Assembly: GCF_000025865.1 (NCBI RefSeq)
Contig: NC_014002.1
Location: forward strand, 124,001 to 188,000
Length of the DNA: 64,000 nt
Origin: Methanohalophilus mahii DSM 5219
GTDB lineage: Archaea; Halobacteriota; Methanosarcinia; Methanosarcinales; Methanosarcinaceae
Direction: 5' to 3'
Part shown: positions 18,528 through 27,823 of the stretch, piece after piece
Layout of the letters: each line of letters opens with the position of its first letter
Numbering within the stretch: position 1 is the first letter of the stretch
The notes under the pieces: generated by a model
What the model saw: only the letters and a program-made list of their open reading frames with translations
Told to the model about the DNA's origin: nothing
Database searches by the model: none
Position numbers and translations under genes: made by a program

Positions 18528-19439
18528 ATGCAAACAATCCTCATCACCGGCGGGCTGGGTCAGGTGGGCTCGTATCTGACTGACCGCTTCTGCCGCGAAA
18601 ACAAAGTAATCGTGCTGGACAACACTTTTTCTCCCTGCAGGCATGAAGTACCCGCAGGAGTACAGCTGGTAATCGGCGACATTCAGGGCCCTGAAGCGGT
18701 GCGGCTGGTCGGGCAGGCTGATGTGGTTATTCATACCGCGGCCCAGATCGATGTCAACCGTTCCATGGAGCAGCCAATGTTTGATTGTGAGAATAATATC
18801 CTCGGTACCCTCAACCTGCTCGAAGCGGCCCGCCAGACCAATTTAAAACGCTTCATCTATTTCAGTTCCGCTGCCATTTACGGGGAAACGCTACAGATGC
18901 CAGTCAGTGAAAACCATCCCACACAACCCCTCTCTCCCTACGGGGTCAGCAAACTCACGGGAGAACAATACGCGCTGATGTATCACCGCGCCTTCAACCT
19001 GCCCATTTCAGTGCTGCGTCCCTTCAATATCTACAGTCCCCGTCAGGACCCTTCCAATCCCTATTCCGGTGTGATCACCAAATTCATTGAACGCACAAAG
19101 GCCGGCCAGTCTCCGGTCATCTTCGGTGATGGTGAGCAGACCCGTGACTTCATTTCAGTGCATGATATTGTGGACCTGGTGCAACTGCTGGTTGAAAAAG
19201 AGGACGCTATCGGCAAAGTCTTCAATGCTGGCACCGGCAAACAGACCTCGGTCAACAGGCTGGCCGGGATCGTACAGCACGTCTTTGACAGTGACCTGCC
19301 CCTGGAATACCGGCAGGCCAGGATCGGAGACATCCGCCACAGCGTGGCTGACATCAGTGCTGCGAAAACGCTGGGTTTTGTCCCGAAAGTCTCTCTGGAG
19401 GATGGGCTGGCCGAATTTGTGAAGAAATGTGAATTTTAA
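18528..19439 (+). CDS. NAD-dependent sugar epimerase/dehydratase (UDP-glucose 4-epimerase-like)
   Basis: 303 residues, a full-length extended short-chain dehydrogenase. The NAD-binding motif GGLGQVG is at 8-14, the catalytic Ser at 113-115 (SSA), and the Tyr138/Lys142 pair (YGVSK) is present. It should interconvert or dehydrate a nucleotide sugar (UDP-glucose/galactose or dTDP-glucose type) for envelope glycans. The substrate cannot be told from sequence alone. The gene has visibly higher GC than the flanking surface genes. It sits between two IS-like remnants, and an AT-rich ATAAAATTAAT at about 18491 may be its promoter, which would leave almost no leader. The window also encodes a UTP-glucose-1-phosphate uridylyltransferase and AglB, so a role in N-glycan precursor supply is plausible. 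Confidence 0.88.
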   Translation: MQTILITGGLGQVGSYLTDRFCRENKVIVLDNTFSPCRHEVPAGVQLVIGDIQGPEAVRLVGQADVVIHTAAQIDVNRSMEQPMFDCENNILGTLNLLEAARQTNLKRFIYFSSAAIYGETLQMPVSENHPTQPLSPYGVSKLTGEQYALMYHRAFNLPISVLRPFNIYSPRQDPSNPYSGVITKFIERTKAGQSPVIFGDGEQTRDFISVHDIVDLVQLLVEKEDAIGKVFNAGTGKQTSVNRLAGIVQHVFDSDLPLEYRQARIGDIRHSVADISAAKTLGFVPKVSLEDGLAEFVKKCEF

Positions 19440-19446
19440 AAAAGTT

Positions 19447-19501
19447 ATGAGTGATGGGGTGGGAGGGTAGAGAAAGCCCATTGTCGTGGGAGTACGTCAG
19501 G
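19447..19501 (+). repeat. IS200/IS605-like right-end remnant, copy g
   Basis: GAGTGATGGGGTGGGAG, GGTAGAGAAAGCCC, then TTGTCGTGGGAGTACGTCAG. Like copies d and f it follows a stop codon within a few bases. The rest of the gap (19502-19731) is AT-rich with a probable TATA-like AATATTTAAAC near 19680 and no gene. Confidence 0.5.
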
Positions 19502-19731
19502 ATTGGTGAACCTGCCATGCTTGCATTGGTATTTGACAGAAGAATTGATTTGAAATGAACAGGGATGCCTGCTTAATTTGCTATTTTTTAGGATTTTCTG
19601 CTTCTGTTTCGTTGCATTCAAATTTTGTTTTTCGATTGCAATCCCGGCTAGAACATGAATTATATATTTGCTGACCGAATAATATTTAAACATTGTAACA
19701 ATTGGTTCTGCAATCAATTTGAGGGTACATC

Positions 19732-20616
19732 TTGGCGGATATAAAAAAAATCCCTGTTGACATACGGATTGTTGTAGGCCTGGTACTCCTGACGGGAGTA
19801 TTTATTCTGATACCCCCACTCAGCGATTCAGCCATACGTACCGTTCTGGGCCTGCCCATGGTATTGTTCCTGCCCGGGTATGCACTGATAGCAGCCCTGT
19901 TCCCCAAAAATGATGACCTGGATGGCATTGAACGTGTGGCTTTGAGTTTTGGTCTGAGTATTGCAGTGGTGCCTTTGATAGGTCTGGGTCTGAACTATAC
20001 ACCCTGGGGTATCCGCCTGATGCCTATCCTGATTTCATTATCCATTTTCACAATCGGTATGTGTATCATAGCCGTGATACGCCGCTCCAATCTGGCAGAG
20101 GAGGAAGCATTTTATGTACCCTTCAGGCAATCCTACGAGTCTCTCAAAAACGAATTCCATTCCGAATCCCGGTCCCGCCTGGACAGAGCATTGACAATAA
20201 TCCTGATAATTTCTATTCTGGCTTCGGTAGTGACCCTGGTCTATGTGGTAGTAACCCCCAAACAGGGAGAACAGTTCACCGAATTCTATATCCTGGGAGC
20301 AGGAGGTATGGCAGATGACTATCCGGTCAATTATACTCTCGGAGACAGTGGAAAGGTAATTATCGGAGTGGTAAATCATGAATATGAGAACGTCAATTAT
20401 ACTGTTGACATCCAGCTGGAAAATCAATCCCTGCAAACCATACAACAGGTAAACCTTGAGCATAACCAGACCTGGCAGCAACCTGTCACGGTAACCCCGC
20501 CGTTTAACGGCACGGACATGAAACTACAGTTTTTGCTTTACAAGAACGGTAACTACACAGAATCTTACAGGGACCTGCATCTCTGGATCAATGTATCGGA
20601 GGATACAAATGAGTGA
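19732..20616 (+). CDS. DUF1616 family membrane protein
   Basis: 294 residues from a TTG start at 19732; GAGGG lies 6 bases upstream and no ATG is close. There are four N-terminal membrane helices (about 12-110, including LPMVLFLPGYALIAALFP, typical of DUF1616), a cytoplasmic segment, a fifth helix (about 150-175) and a C-terminal extracytoplasmic beta domain with sequons and an NxT/S-rich surface. DUF1616 proteins are common in methanogen envelope and glycosylation neighbourhoods and have no proven role. It overlaps the following CPBP-protease gene by 8 bases, so the two are almost certainly cotranscribed and may act together in the membrane. Confidence 0.85.
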   Translation: MADIKKIPVDIRIVVGLVLLTGVFILIPPLSDSAIRTVLGLPMVLFLPGYALIAALFPKNDDLDGIERVALSFGLSIAVVPLIGLGLNYTPWGIRLMPILISLSIFTIGMCIIAVIRRSNLAEEEAFYVPFRQSYESLKNEFHSESRSRLDRALTIILIISILASVVTLVYVVVTPKQGEQFTEFYILGAGGMADDYPVNYTLGDSGKVIIGVVNHEYENVNYTVDIQLENQSLQTIQQVNLEHNQTWQQPVTVTPPFNGTDMKLQFLLYKNGNYTESYRDLHLWINVSEDTNE

Positions 20617-21445
20617 ATCTCACCCCTTTAAGAGCATGGATCTGCCCGGGCTGTCAGGTGTACAGCTTAACCGCAACTCAGCTGTAATACTGGTGCCGGT
20701 ATTGCTCATTATGCTGGCAGAAATGTTACTTTTTGTCGAAATGGATTATCTTTCCATCTGTATCCATGTGGCTTTACTTCTCGGCCTGCCTCTGGCGGCC
20801 ATCTTTTTTGATAACAGGGAAATTACAATGGCGTTTCAGGCCCTGATGTTATTGCCCCTGTTGAGGTTAGTAAATATATCTATGCCTATATTCTTCGAAA
20901 CAACCCTCTACGTCTTTGTATTCATTTACGCTCCTCTCATAATTCCTGTATATCTGGTTGCAAAAGAACAGGATTTTACACTTTCTTTAAGGGGGTTTAG
21001 GGATGTAAACAGGATGTGGTTGGTTTATATCTTTCTGGCAATTCTTGTGGCGATTCTGATTGCCCAGGGAGAGTATGCAATCCTGGCAAGTAATTACCTG
21101 ATTCCGGACCTGTCATTTATCAGTTTGCTCAAGATTTCTCTTGTAATGGTGTTTTTTGTGGGGTTTATTGAGGAGCTGATTTTCAGGTTCATACTCCAGA
21201 CCAGACTTGCAGATACCTTTGGAGTATGGCCGGGTCTAATTATAGCCAGTCTTTTGTTTGGTGTTATGCACTCGGGCTATGGTGCCCCTTTAGAAGTGCT
21301 TATGACAGCATTTGCAGGACTTATCCTGGGTTATATGTTCCTCAGGACGAAAAGTATCTCTTTTGTTTCTTTTACCCACGGCTTTGTTAATGTATTCCTG
21401 TTTGGGGTAATCCCTCATCTGGGTCCCGGATTGGGCCTGTTCTGA
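20609..21445 (+). CDS. CPBP-family intramembrane metalloprotease
   Basis: 278 residues. The start at 20609 is chosen over the in-frame ATG at 20591 because GGAGG (20598-20602) lies 6 bases before it. About eight membrane helices are seen. The family motifs are present: Glu188-Glu189...Arg193 (EELIFRF), His221 (GVMHSGYG) and a later THGFVNVF, which form the metal site of type II CAAX prenyl endopeptidase-like (CPBP/Abi) proteins. In archaea the substrates are unknown; maturation of membrane or surface proteins is one possibility. It is translationally coupled to the DUF1616 gene. Confidence 0.88.
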   Translation: MSESHPFKSMDLPGLSGVQLNRNSAVILVPVLLIMLAEMLLFVEMDYLSICIHVALLLGLPLAAIFFDNREITMAFQALMLLPLLRLVNISMPIFFETTLYVFVFIYAPLIIPVYLVAKEQDFTLSLRGFRDVNRMWLVYIFLAILVAILIAQGEYAILASNYLIPDLSFISLLKISLVMVFFVGFIEELIFRFILQTRLADTFGVWPGLIIASLLFGVMHSGYGAPLEVLMTAFAGLILGYMFLRTKSISFVSFTHGFVNVFLFGVIPHLGPGLGLF

Positions 21446-21537
21446 TAACTAAAGATCAGCGGTTCACGGGATAGACTACATTTCAAATCCAGTTCAAAAT
21501 AAGTAATAATTATGTGGAAAAAGAGGTTAGGGTAAAA

Positions 21538-21795
21538 TCACACTATTTCTGCTACCTTGAATACCACTATTGCGACGAAGGCCACAAGCAGAGGCATTAT
21601 TCCCATATTCAGGGATGTATTGAGCGTTTTGTTCCATTTGCTGGAAGCAGATAGTATCTCTTTGGCTGACAATAATAGAATAAGACCGATCACAGCCAGT
21701 ACGCCGTATTCCGGCAATCCGATGCCAGTTGTCATTGATATGGCACCTGCTGCTGAAGAAATTGCACTGGTTGTTGAAATTACACTGGTAAGCAT
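21538..21795 (-). CDS. Small membrane protein, copy A of a tandem duplicate
   Basis: 85 residues with two hydrophobic segments (about 28-45 and 66-83) separated by a short polar loop (SAKEILSASSKW), and an N-terminal Ser/Thr/Ala-rich stretch. It is not recognised as a named family; Methanosarcinales genomes carry similar short membrane proteins. It differs from copy B (22017-22274) by one residue (Lys to Arg in SSKWN(K/R)TLN), although the 3' parts of the two genes differ at about 18 bases in 112. Nearly all changes are therefore silent, which indicates strong selection on the protein. An AGGAAG-type ribosome site lies upstream. Confidence 0.8.
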   Translation of the reverse strand: MLTSVISTTSAISSAAGAISMTTGIGLPEYGVLAVIGLILLLSAKEILSASSKWNKTLNTSLNMGIMPLLVAFVAIVVFKVAEIV

Positions 21796-22016
21796 GATTA
21801 TCTTCTTCCTATCTATGTATATAGAAATATAATTATTTAAGTCTTTGCTTTAATCCAAATGTAGTTATAAATTTAACAAAAAATCTAATTAGTTCTCTAA
21901 TGTGTGGCATTGAGACGCTATGAGGAATTATGCAATAGCTCCAATAACAAAAACATTGTGATGCTTTTATTAGAATCATTTCAAAACAAAAAATTAAAGA
22001 AAAAGAGGAAATAGTT

Positions 22017-22274
22017 TCACACTATTTCTGCGACTTTGAATACCACTATTGCAACGAAGGCAACGAGAAGAGGCATTATACCCATATTAAGTGAAGTGTT
22101 TAATGTCCTGTTCCATTTACTGGACGCAGATAGTATCTCTTTGGCTGACAATAATAGAATAAGACCGATTACAGCCAGTACACCGTATTCCGGCAATCCG
22201 ATGCCAGTTGTCATTGATATGGCACCTGCTGCTGAAGAAATTGCACTGGTTGTTGAAATTACACTGGTAAGCAT
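22017..22274 (-). CDS. Small membrane protein, copy B of a tandem duplicate
   Basis: 85 residues, nearly identical to copy A 220 bp away on the same strand. GAGG lies about 7 bases before the ATG. The first about 146 bases of the two genes differ at only two positions, whereas the rest differs at about 18 of 112, mostly in third codon positions. That pattern fits an old duplication partly homogenised by recent gene conversion. Two membrane helices are predicted. Function is unknown. Confidence 0.8.
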   Translation of the reverse strand: MLTSVISTTSAISSAAGAISMTTGIGLPEYGVLAVIGLILLLSAKEILSASSKWNRTLNTSLNMGIMPLLVAFVAIVVFKVAEIV

Positions 22275-22379
22275 GATTATCCTCGTATGTTTCTACAGTT
22301 TAATTGGGACGTTACTATTAAAAGGTTTTGGATTTTTCCGGAAAATATATGCAGGTAAAAAACCTGCATATCAATTCCT

Positions 22380-24383
22380 TTACAGTTTCCTCCTTCTCAA
22401 AAGGCCTGCTACTGCCAGCAATCCAGCAATGGCAAAGACTGCTTCAAATCCTGGGATTCCCTCTTCTTTTCCAGGTTCGGTTACTTCGATCAGGTCTGTC
22501 TTCTCCACAACATCGACTCCACCTTCGCCTTCAACTGTCAGCACAACAGTGTAGGTTCCCGGTTCTTCATAGGTGTGTGTGGGGTTTTGTTGTGTGGATG
22601 TATTGCCGTCACCGAAGTCCCATTGCCAGGAGTCAATATTATCTGCCTCTGCTGTAAAGGTGACTTCCAATGGACTCTGTCCTTCTACAGGAGTTGCTGT
22701 GAAGTCCGCTTCTGTGTCTGCTGGTTCTGTAACCGGTGCAGAATCCGTATCAGCCACGATTGCGAAACTGGAAAAGCCCGGTGTTTCTGCAGTATAGTAC
22801 ACCTTATCTTCATCTTCTCCTGTCATTGTGGTTGAAAGGGGTGTCCATTGTGTGGTGTATCTTAACAACCTGATGTTTGAAGGGTCCAAATCATTTTCAT
22901 CCAGCCAGGTTTTATCCACGCCGAAGGAAATTGTTGCTTGTTCGATTCCCTCTTCGGTAATTCTGGAACCAATCAAGATGTTAAGATTGCTGTAGATGAG
23001 TCCGGGTGGCTGGGTATCAACCCGTGTGGAGGTATCTTTAAGTACCTCTACCAGCACACTGGTGTAACCTGCATTGATCAGCGGGGTGATTATTATTGAA
23101 TCCACCGGGGTACTGCCTTGAGCGAAATTGTATTCTGCCCGGGTATTCATGGCTATGAATTGACCGTGTGCTTCTCTCTGTTCAACGTTTCGGTAGGGTT
23201 CTGCACTTACAGCAGCTCCACTGTTGCCTCCACCACTGCTGCCTCCGACAGAGTCATCCTCCTCCTCTTCTGCAGATACGGGAGGATACTGGTTGAAGGC
23301 AAGCAGATCTCCTCCTGATCTGACCATTGTAAATAGGATATAATCGCCTTCATCAAGTCCTGTGGTATTCAGATTCAGGATTGCACTGGTCTCAGATGTG
23401 CTTACATTTTCTATGACAACTTTATTATCTCCGGCGCTTGCAGTAATTTTATCCTTAAAATCAGATGATGCTGGATTGGAGAAATCAATTCCTGTCAGAG
23501 ACAGCCCTTCAAGAAGGGGTACGCCGTTTACGGATGCGTTGAGCCCATCTCTGCTTCCGTTGTACTGCATATATCCTTCTGCCCTGTATTCACTTTCTTC
23601 AATGTATTCACTTTCTTCAATGTATATTGCCTCATAGATATAATCTGATTTGTTGGCATTCGGCATACTGACAGTAACTTCTTTTCCGTTTTCAGTGTCT
23701 TTCACTTCTGTAGTGGAATCATGGTCTAAAACCGTGAATGCGGTGGCGGAGAGTAATGGATTTGTGGGATCATCTTCTATGATAACTATTATATAGTCAG
23801 CAGGATCAAGAGATCCATAGTTCACAAAGCAATCCCCCTTCTCGTCAAGGGTTCTATTTTTAGGATTTTTGTCAGAATTCATCAAATTTGCAATATCGTC
23901 TTTCTCTCCATCCATCAGCTTATCAATAGCCGAATACAATCCGGAAGCATTTGTTTTGATCAACGATACTTCCACATCTTTATCGGCAAAAGATTCTGAA
24001 CCATCAAAGGTAAATGATACATCATCACCAGTGACATACATTGGATGTGTTTCGTATGGATAGATGATTTTGTGGTCAGAGTATTCATCCACATTCAGAT
24101 CAATACTGATATTAATCCCCTTTTTTGTGAATGAAGTATTATTTACTCCGTTATAGGTAAAAGACATGGGAGATGGCAACTGGAATGCTTCTCCGCCCTG
24201 TAATTGTATCCAGTTGCCGTCTATATCAGACTCGTGGTTGGCAAAGTTAAACGTGCTGTCATCCACTGTCATTTCCATAATGACATCGTCGTTGGTTGCT
24301 GCTCCTGCAGATCCAGAAATTATCAATGCAGTTGATGCTATAAGTAAAAGTAATACAAAGATGCTATGTTTTAGTTCCCTCAT
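22380..24383 (-). CDS. PGF-CTERM surface protein with TIGR04279-like, PGF-pre-PGF and PKD domains
   Basis: 667 residues. The CGGAGGATT ribosome site lies close to the ATG. A signal peptide covers about 1-28. The N-terminal region (about 30-370) resembles the methanogen extracellular domain TIGR04279, with FDGSESFADKDVEVSLI. It contains an 18-bp direct repeat giving IEESEY twice. A Gly/Ser linker, a PGF-pre-PGF domain (about 400-545), a PKD domain (WQWDFGDGNTS, about 560-635) and a canonical PGF-CTERM tail (IPGFEAVFAIAGLL, RRRKL) follow. It should be an archaeosortase-processed, cell-surface protein of unknown binding role. Confidence 0.88.
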   Translation of the reverse strand: MRELKHSIFVLLLLIASTALIISGSAGAATNDDVIMEMTVDDSTFNFANHESDIDGNWIQLQGGEAFQLPSPMSFTYNGVNNTSFTKKGINISIDLNVDEYSDHKIIYPYETHPMYVTGDDVSFTFDGSESFADKDVEVSLIKTNASGLYSAIDKLMDGEKDDIANLMNSDKNPKNRTLDEKGDCFVNYGSLDPADYIIVIIEDDPTNPLLSATAFTVLDHDSTTEVKDTENGKEVTVSMPNANKSDYIYEAIYIEESEYIEESEYRAEGYMQYNGSRDGLNASVNGVPLLEGLSLTGIDFSNPASSDFKDKITASAGDNKVVIENVSTSETSAILNLNTTGLDEGDYILFTMVRSGGDLLAFNQYPPVSAEEEEDDSVGGSSGGGNSGAAVSAEPYRNVEQREAHGQFIAMNTRAEYNFAQGSTPVDSIIITPLINAGYTSVLVEVLKDTSTRVDTQPPGLIYSNLNILIGSRITEEGIEQATISFGVDKTWLDENDLDPSNIRLLRYTTQWTPLSTTMTGEDEDKVYYTAETPGFSSFAIVADTDSAPVTEPADTEADFTATPVEGQSPLEVTFTAEADNIDSWQWDFGDGNTSTQQNPTHTYEEPGTYTVVLTVEGEGGVDVVEKTDLIEVTEPGKEEGIPGFEAVFAIAGLLAVAGLLRRRKL

Positions 24384-24596
24384 ATATTCTTAATCCTCCG
24401 GTATGGTGTAATGTGTTAGGGTCAAATGACAATTTGCTTTTATTGATACTATGGTTATAAATTTTCAAGTGATAAACCTTGTCCCTAAAAACAAATATTA
24501 ATATAATATTCCTGATCTTAAAACTAATCTCACTTCTTGTATGTAACTACTTTTATATAAGTTTAAAAAAAGAGTATGTCCAATACAGGACATTTC

Positions 24597-25880
24597 TCAT
24601 TGTCTGTTATTCTTCATTTTCCAGATCACCATTGCTACCAGCCCCGCCATAACCCCTGCTATGAGTATCCACTCGGCATTCAGACCCGGTTTGGAATCTG
24701 CTGGTGTTTCAGAGCTGTTCTGTTGTACGTTCTCAACTGTGGTGTTTGTCTGATTACTATCGGTTTGGTTATCAGTATTTGTTGTTTGCCTGGTTTCCCC
24801 TGCAATCGCAAAGGGGGAAAAATGAGTGGCACTTGCCTTGTAAAGGGTATATTGCTCATTCCCTGATATCATATCCGTAGGCAGGCGAGTCCACTGGTCA
24901 GCATCCTCCTCATAATGCATTAAGACAACCGACTCAGGGTTGATATTATTATTATCTATCCAGTCGTTTTCAACCTGAAAATGGATCTTTGCAGACTTGA
25001 TATTTTCGGCAATCGCAAAACCGCGGTTTCCCACCCACATGTTGATGTGCTTATACACATTGCCGGATGGCTCTTTTTTGACCATCACAGACACATCCTT
25101 TAAAACCTCTATTCTTACAGGTACATCCATTACTGTGATAGCGGATGTAAGATTAATTGATTTCACAGGAACTTCAGGATCGGAAAACTGAAAATTTACG
25201 GGCGTATCGCTGAAAACCCTTTGTGTGATGAGTTCTTCTGCATCTACATTATTATTCGAATTGTCCGGAGTGGAACCTCCTCCGCCACCTCCGGAACTAC
25301 CTGAGCCTCCGCTACTGCTGCCTGAAGACTTCAATGTGATGGTTTTTGTCTCCCCTGCCACAGTTACTTTGAATTGTCCTGGGGGAATACCATTTGTGTT
25401 ATATTCTCCTTCAAATTCACCGTTTTCCACGTCTATATTCTGAGAAGCGGTAATTGTGAGATCTACATCATTTGCTCCTGATGCAGCTTTGCCGTCAATT
25501 TGTATATTATAATCTCCGGAAGGGACATTTGATTGGGATACTGTTGCCACACCCGAGGAGGATGCATCTGCACTTTTTGTGATCCAGAATAGGATTTTGA
25601 CCCTGACATTCAGATCCTCGGCCCCCTCGGCCTTTACTGTAAAAGTATTGGATCCCTTCGGAATTTCTACATCATCGATGCGGTATTCGTATTCCCCGTC
25701 TTCTACTGAGACGGTCTTGGTAAATTCCACATTGGCCTTTACCGAATCTGCAGAAGACGTGCCGTTTATTGTAATTCTATCTCCCACGGTCGGATTTTCA
25801 GGAGTAACTTCAAACGCGCCGGCTGCAGACACTCCGAATATCAGGATACTAATCAGTAATAATATGGACAATCGTTTCAA
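24597..25880 (-). CDS. Secreted PGF-pre-PGF domain protein with an unusual C-terminal anchor
   Basis: 427 residues from a TTG at 25878-25880, with AAAGGTG 7 bases upstream and no nearby ATG. A signal peptide covers about 1-22 (AAGAF). Two beta-sandwich domains precede a Gly/Ser-rich linker (about 190-205) and a PGF-pre-PGF domain (about 215-360, ending SPFAIAGE). The tail has an Asn/Thr-rich sequon stretch, then KPGLNAEWILIAGVMAGLV and a basic end. There is a hydrophobic anchor but no PGF motif, so it may stay as an ordinary membrane-anchored protein or use another sorting enzyme. Downstream of it is an AT-rich gap of about 210 bp with nothing recognisable. Confidence 0.85.
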   Translation of the reverse strand: MKRLSILLLISILIFGVSAAGAFEVTPENPTVGDRITINGTSSADSVKANVEFTKTVSVEDGEYEYRIDDVEIPKGSNTFTVKAEGAEDLNVRVKILFWITKSADASSSGVATVSQSNVPSGDYNIQIDGKAASGANDVDLTITASQNIDVENGEFEGEYNTNGIPPGQFKVTVAGETKTITLKSSGSSSGGSGSSGGGGGGSTPDNSNNNVDAEELITQRVFSDTPVNFQFSDPEVPVKSINLTSAITVMDVPVRIEVLKDVSVMVKKEPSGNVYKHINMWVGNRGFAIAENIKSAKIHFQVENDWIDNNNINPESVVLMHYEEDADQWTRLPTDMISGNEQYTLYKASATHFSPFAIAGETRQTTNTDNQTDSNQTNTTVENVQQNSSETPADSKPGLNAEWILIAGVMAGLVAMVIWKMKNNRQ

Positions 25881-26043
25881 TGATGGACACCTTTTATTGA
25901 AATTATTATATACTCATATTTCTACTTCCATTTTACAGTTATGCTTGACAAAAAACTATCGGATATTTGCAATTCACAGACCAAACCCTAATATCAATTG
26001 GAAACATCAAACATAACAGAAAATGATACCCGAGGATACTCAA

Positions 26044-26919
26044 ATGGATGTAAAAAAGGCCGTAATACCGGTGGCGGGACTGGGGACTCGTTTCTTACCG
26101 GTAACAAAATCAATGCCCAAAGAGATGTTGCCGATAATAGATACACCTGTGATTCATTATGTGGTACAGGAAGCCATCGAATCCGGGATCGATGATATCA
26201 TATTTGTAACCGGGCGCAATAAGCGGGCGATCGAGGATTATTTTGACGGTTGCCCGGAACTGGAGATGCATCTTAAGAATCGGGGTAAGTATGATATGCT
26301 GGAGATGGTGCAGGAGATCTCCTCAATGGTGGATATCCATTACATCCGCCAGAAGGAACCCAACGGGCTGGGCGATGCCATCATGACCGCCCGCAAACAT
26401 GTCAGCGGGGATCCTTTTGCAGTGCTTCTGGGTGATGATATTATTGTCAACGAGAAACCCTGTACCCGTCAGTTAATCGACGTCTTCCGGAAATACGGCC
26501 GCTCCACGATCGCGGTGGAGGAAGTGCCACAGGATAAGGTCAGCAGTTACGGGATCATAAGCGGCAGTCCTGTGGATGAATATCTGTATGCCCTGGATGA
26601 TATCGTGGAAAAACCCTCTGTGGAAGAGGCTCCTTCCAATATCGGGGCCATCGGGCGGTACGTTTTCACTCCGGAGATATTCGATTGCATTGAGCAGACA
26701 TCCAAAGGTGTGGGTGGCGAGATCCAGCTGACCGACGGGATACGGCTGCTCAACGATTCACAGAAAGTCTATGCCCACCAGTTCACCGGCAGGAGGTATG
26801 ATTCCGGTAACAAGGTGGAGTATGTGAAGGCAGTTCTGGATTTTGCCATGAAGGATGATGGGATGAGGGAAGAGATCCAGCAGCATTTGCAGAATCTGGG
26901 GCCAATCACCCACGACTGA
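26044..26919 (+). CDS. galU: UTP-glucose-1-phosphate uridylyltransferase
   Basis: 291 residues. The start at 26044 is preferred to the in-frame ATG at 26023 because GAGG (26032-26035) lies 8 bases before it. The nucleotidyl-transferase signature PVAGLGTRFLPVTKSMPKEM is at the N-terminus, followed by EKP-type and GEIQLTDGI sugar-binding motifs and the catalytic Lys in GRRYDSGNK. It makes UDP-glucose from UTP and glucose 1-phosphate in the cytoplasm, feeding glycan synthesis together with the epimerase at 18528. It matches the bacterial/archaeal GalU family in length. Confidence 0.93.
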   Translation: MDVKKAVIPVAGLGTRFLPVTKSMPKEMLPIIDTPVIHYVVQEAIESGIDDIIFVTGRNKRAIEDYFDGCPELEMHLKNRGKYDMLEMVQEISSMVDIHYIRQKEPNGLGDAIMTARKHVSGDPFAVLLGDDIIVNEKPCTRQLIDVFRKYGRSTIAVEEVPQDKVSSYGIISGSPVDEYLYALDDIVEKPSVEEAPSNIGAIGRYVFTPEIFDCIEQTSKGVGGEIQLTDGIRLLNDSQKVYAHQFTGRRYDSGNKVEYVKAVLDFAMKDDGMREEIQQHLQNLGPITHD

Positions 26920-26949
26920 ATATATGGGTTCTGGGTTTTCAGATCCCTT

Positions 26950-27744
26950 TTACATTCTTTTTTGTGAAATCAACAGGTAGCCTTCAGCCAGCAGTAACAA
27001 TCCAATGCAGATGATAGTGGTATTGATAATTACTGGATACTGTCCTGCAAACCCTTCAGGTGAGATGTGTTTTGACAGGATTGCTGCATAAGCCCAGACA
27101 ATAACAAGGCCATAGGCAATATCCCTGTTTTTAAGCATTGTCAAGGCTCCGATAAGAAAGCCAAGAACTATTATAATAACGGTCCATATGGGCTCGGCTA
27201 AACCAAAACCCTGCCAGTTCCAGCTGACAAGAAGGATGGTGGCATTGGCAATGGTGGCCACTGTGATCCAGCCGAAATACACGCTAAACGGCAATCCGAT
27301 AAACAACTTCTCTGTTGCGGAGAGTTGTTCTCTGTTTATTCTTTGGTTTATCAGGATCAGGCATACGAGGATTACAACAATCAGTATCAGGGATAATGGT
27401 ATTATTTGATAGTGCCAGGCAAATATCCAGGCCGCATTGGCAATTGAGGAAATTGAGAAGATGATTCCTATTTTACTTAACAGTCCGGTTTTGACAGAAG
27501 TTGCAGTACCCTGGAAAACTCCGAGTTGATACAGTGTATAACCTGCCAGCAGCAGATAGATGAGTCCCCATATCGCAAAGGCCCAGCCTGCCGGGGCAAA
27601 GAGATTGGGATAGGAATCCGATATCTGACCAGTGGTTATCCCATTGATCGGAAGAATGTTGGCCAGTGCATTGACAATAACCATGATTGAGAAAGTTATT
27701 GCTGTGGCTATTTTTACGGTTGTGAATCTTTGGTTTCTTTCCAT
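26950..27744 (-). CDS. TspO/MBR-like tryptophan-rich membrane protein
   Basis: 264 residues with seven or eight membrane helices. The conserved FAPAGWAFAIWGLIYLLLAGY segment and further Trp-containing helices (NAAWIFAWHYQIIPLSLI) are those of the long TspO-related family. Relatives bind tetrapyrroles or act in membrane stress responses; here the ligand is unknown. The gene is convergent with galU and its own message probably starts at the ATG at 27744 behind a GGGGG stretch. Confidence 0.78.
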   Translation of the reverse strand: MERNQRFTTVKIATAITFSIMVIVNALANILPINGITTGQISDSYPNLFAPAGWAFAIWGLIYLLLAGYTLYQLGVFQGTATSVKTGLLSKIGIIFSISSIANAAWIFAWHYQIIPLSLILIVVILVCLILINQRINREQLSATEKLFIGLPFSVYFGWITVATIANATILLVSWNWQGFGLAEPIWTVIIIVLGFLIGALTMLKNRDIAYGLVIVWAYAAILSKHISPEGFAGQYPVIINTTIICIGLLLLAEGYLLISQKRM

Positions 27745-27823
27745 TTTCCCCCACTCATTGCTAAATGAAATATGCTAAAAATAATCTGAATATGTACCTG
27801 AAACAAATATCAGTGTTTCTGCT

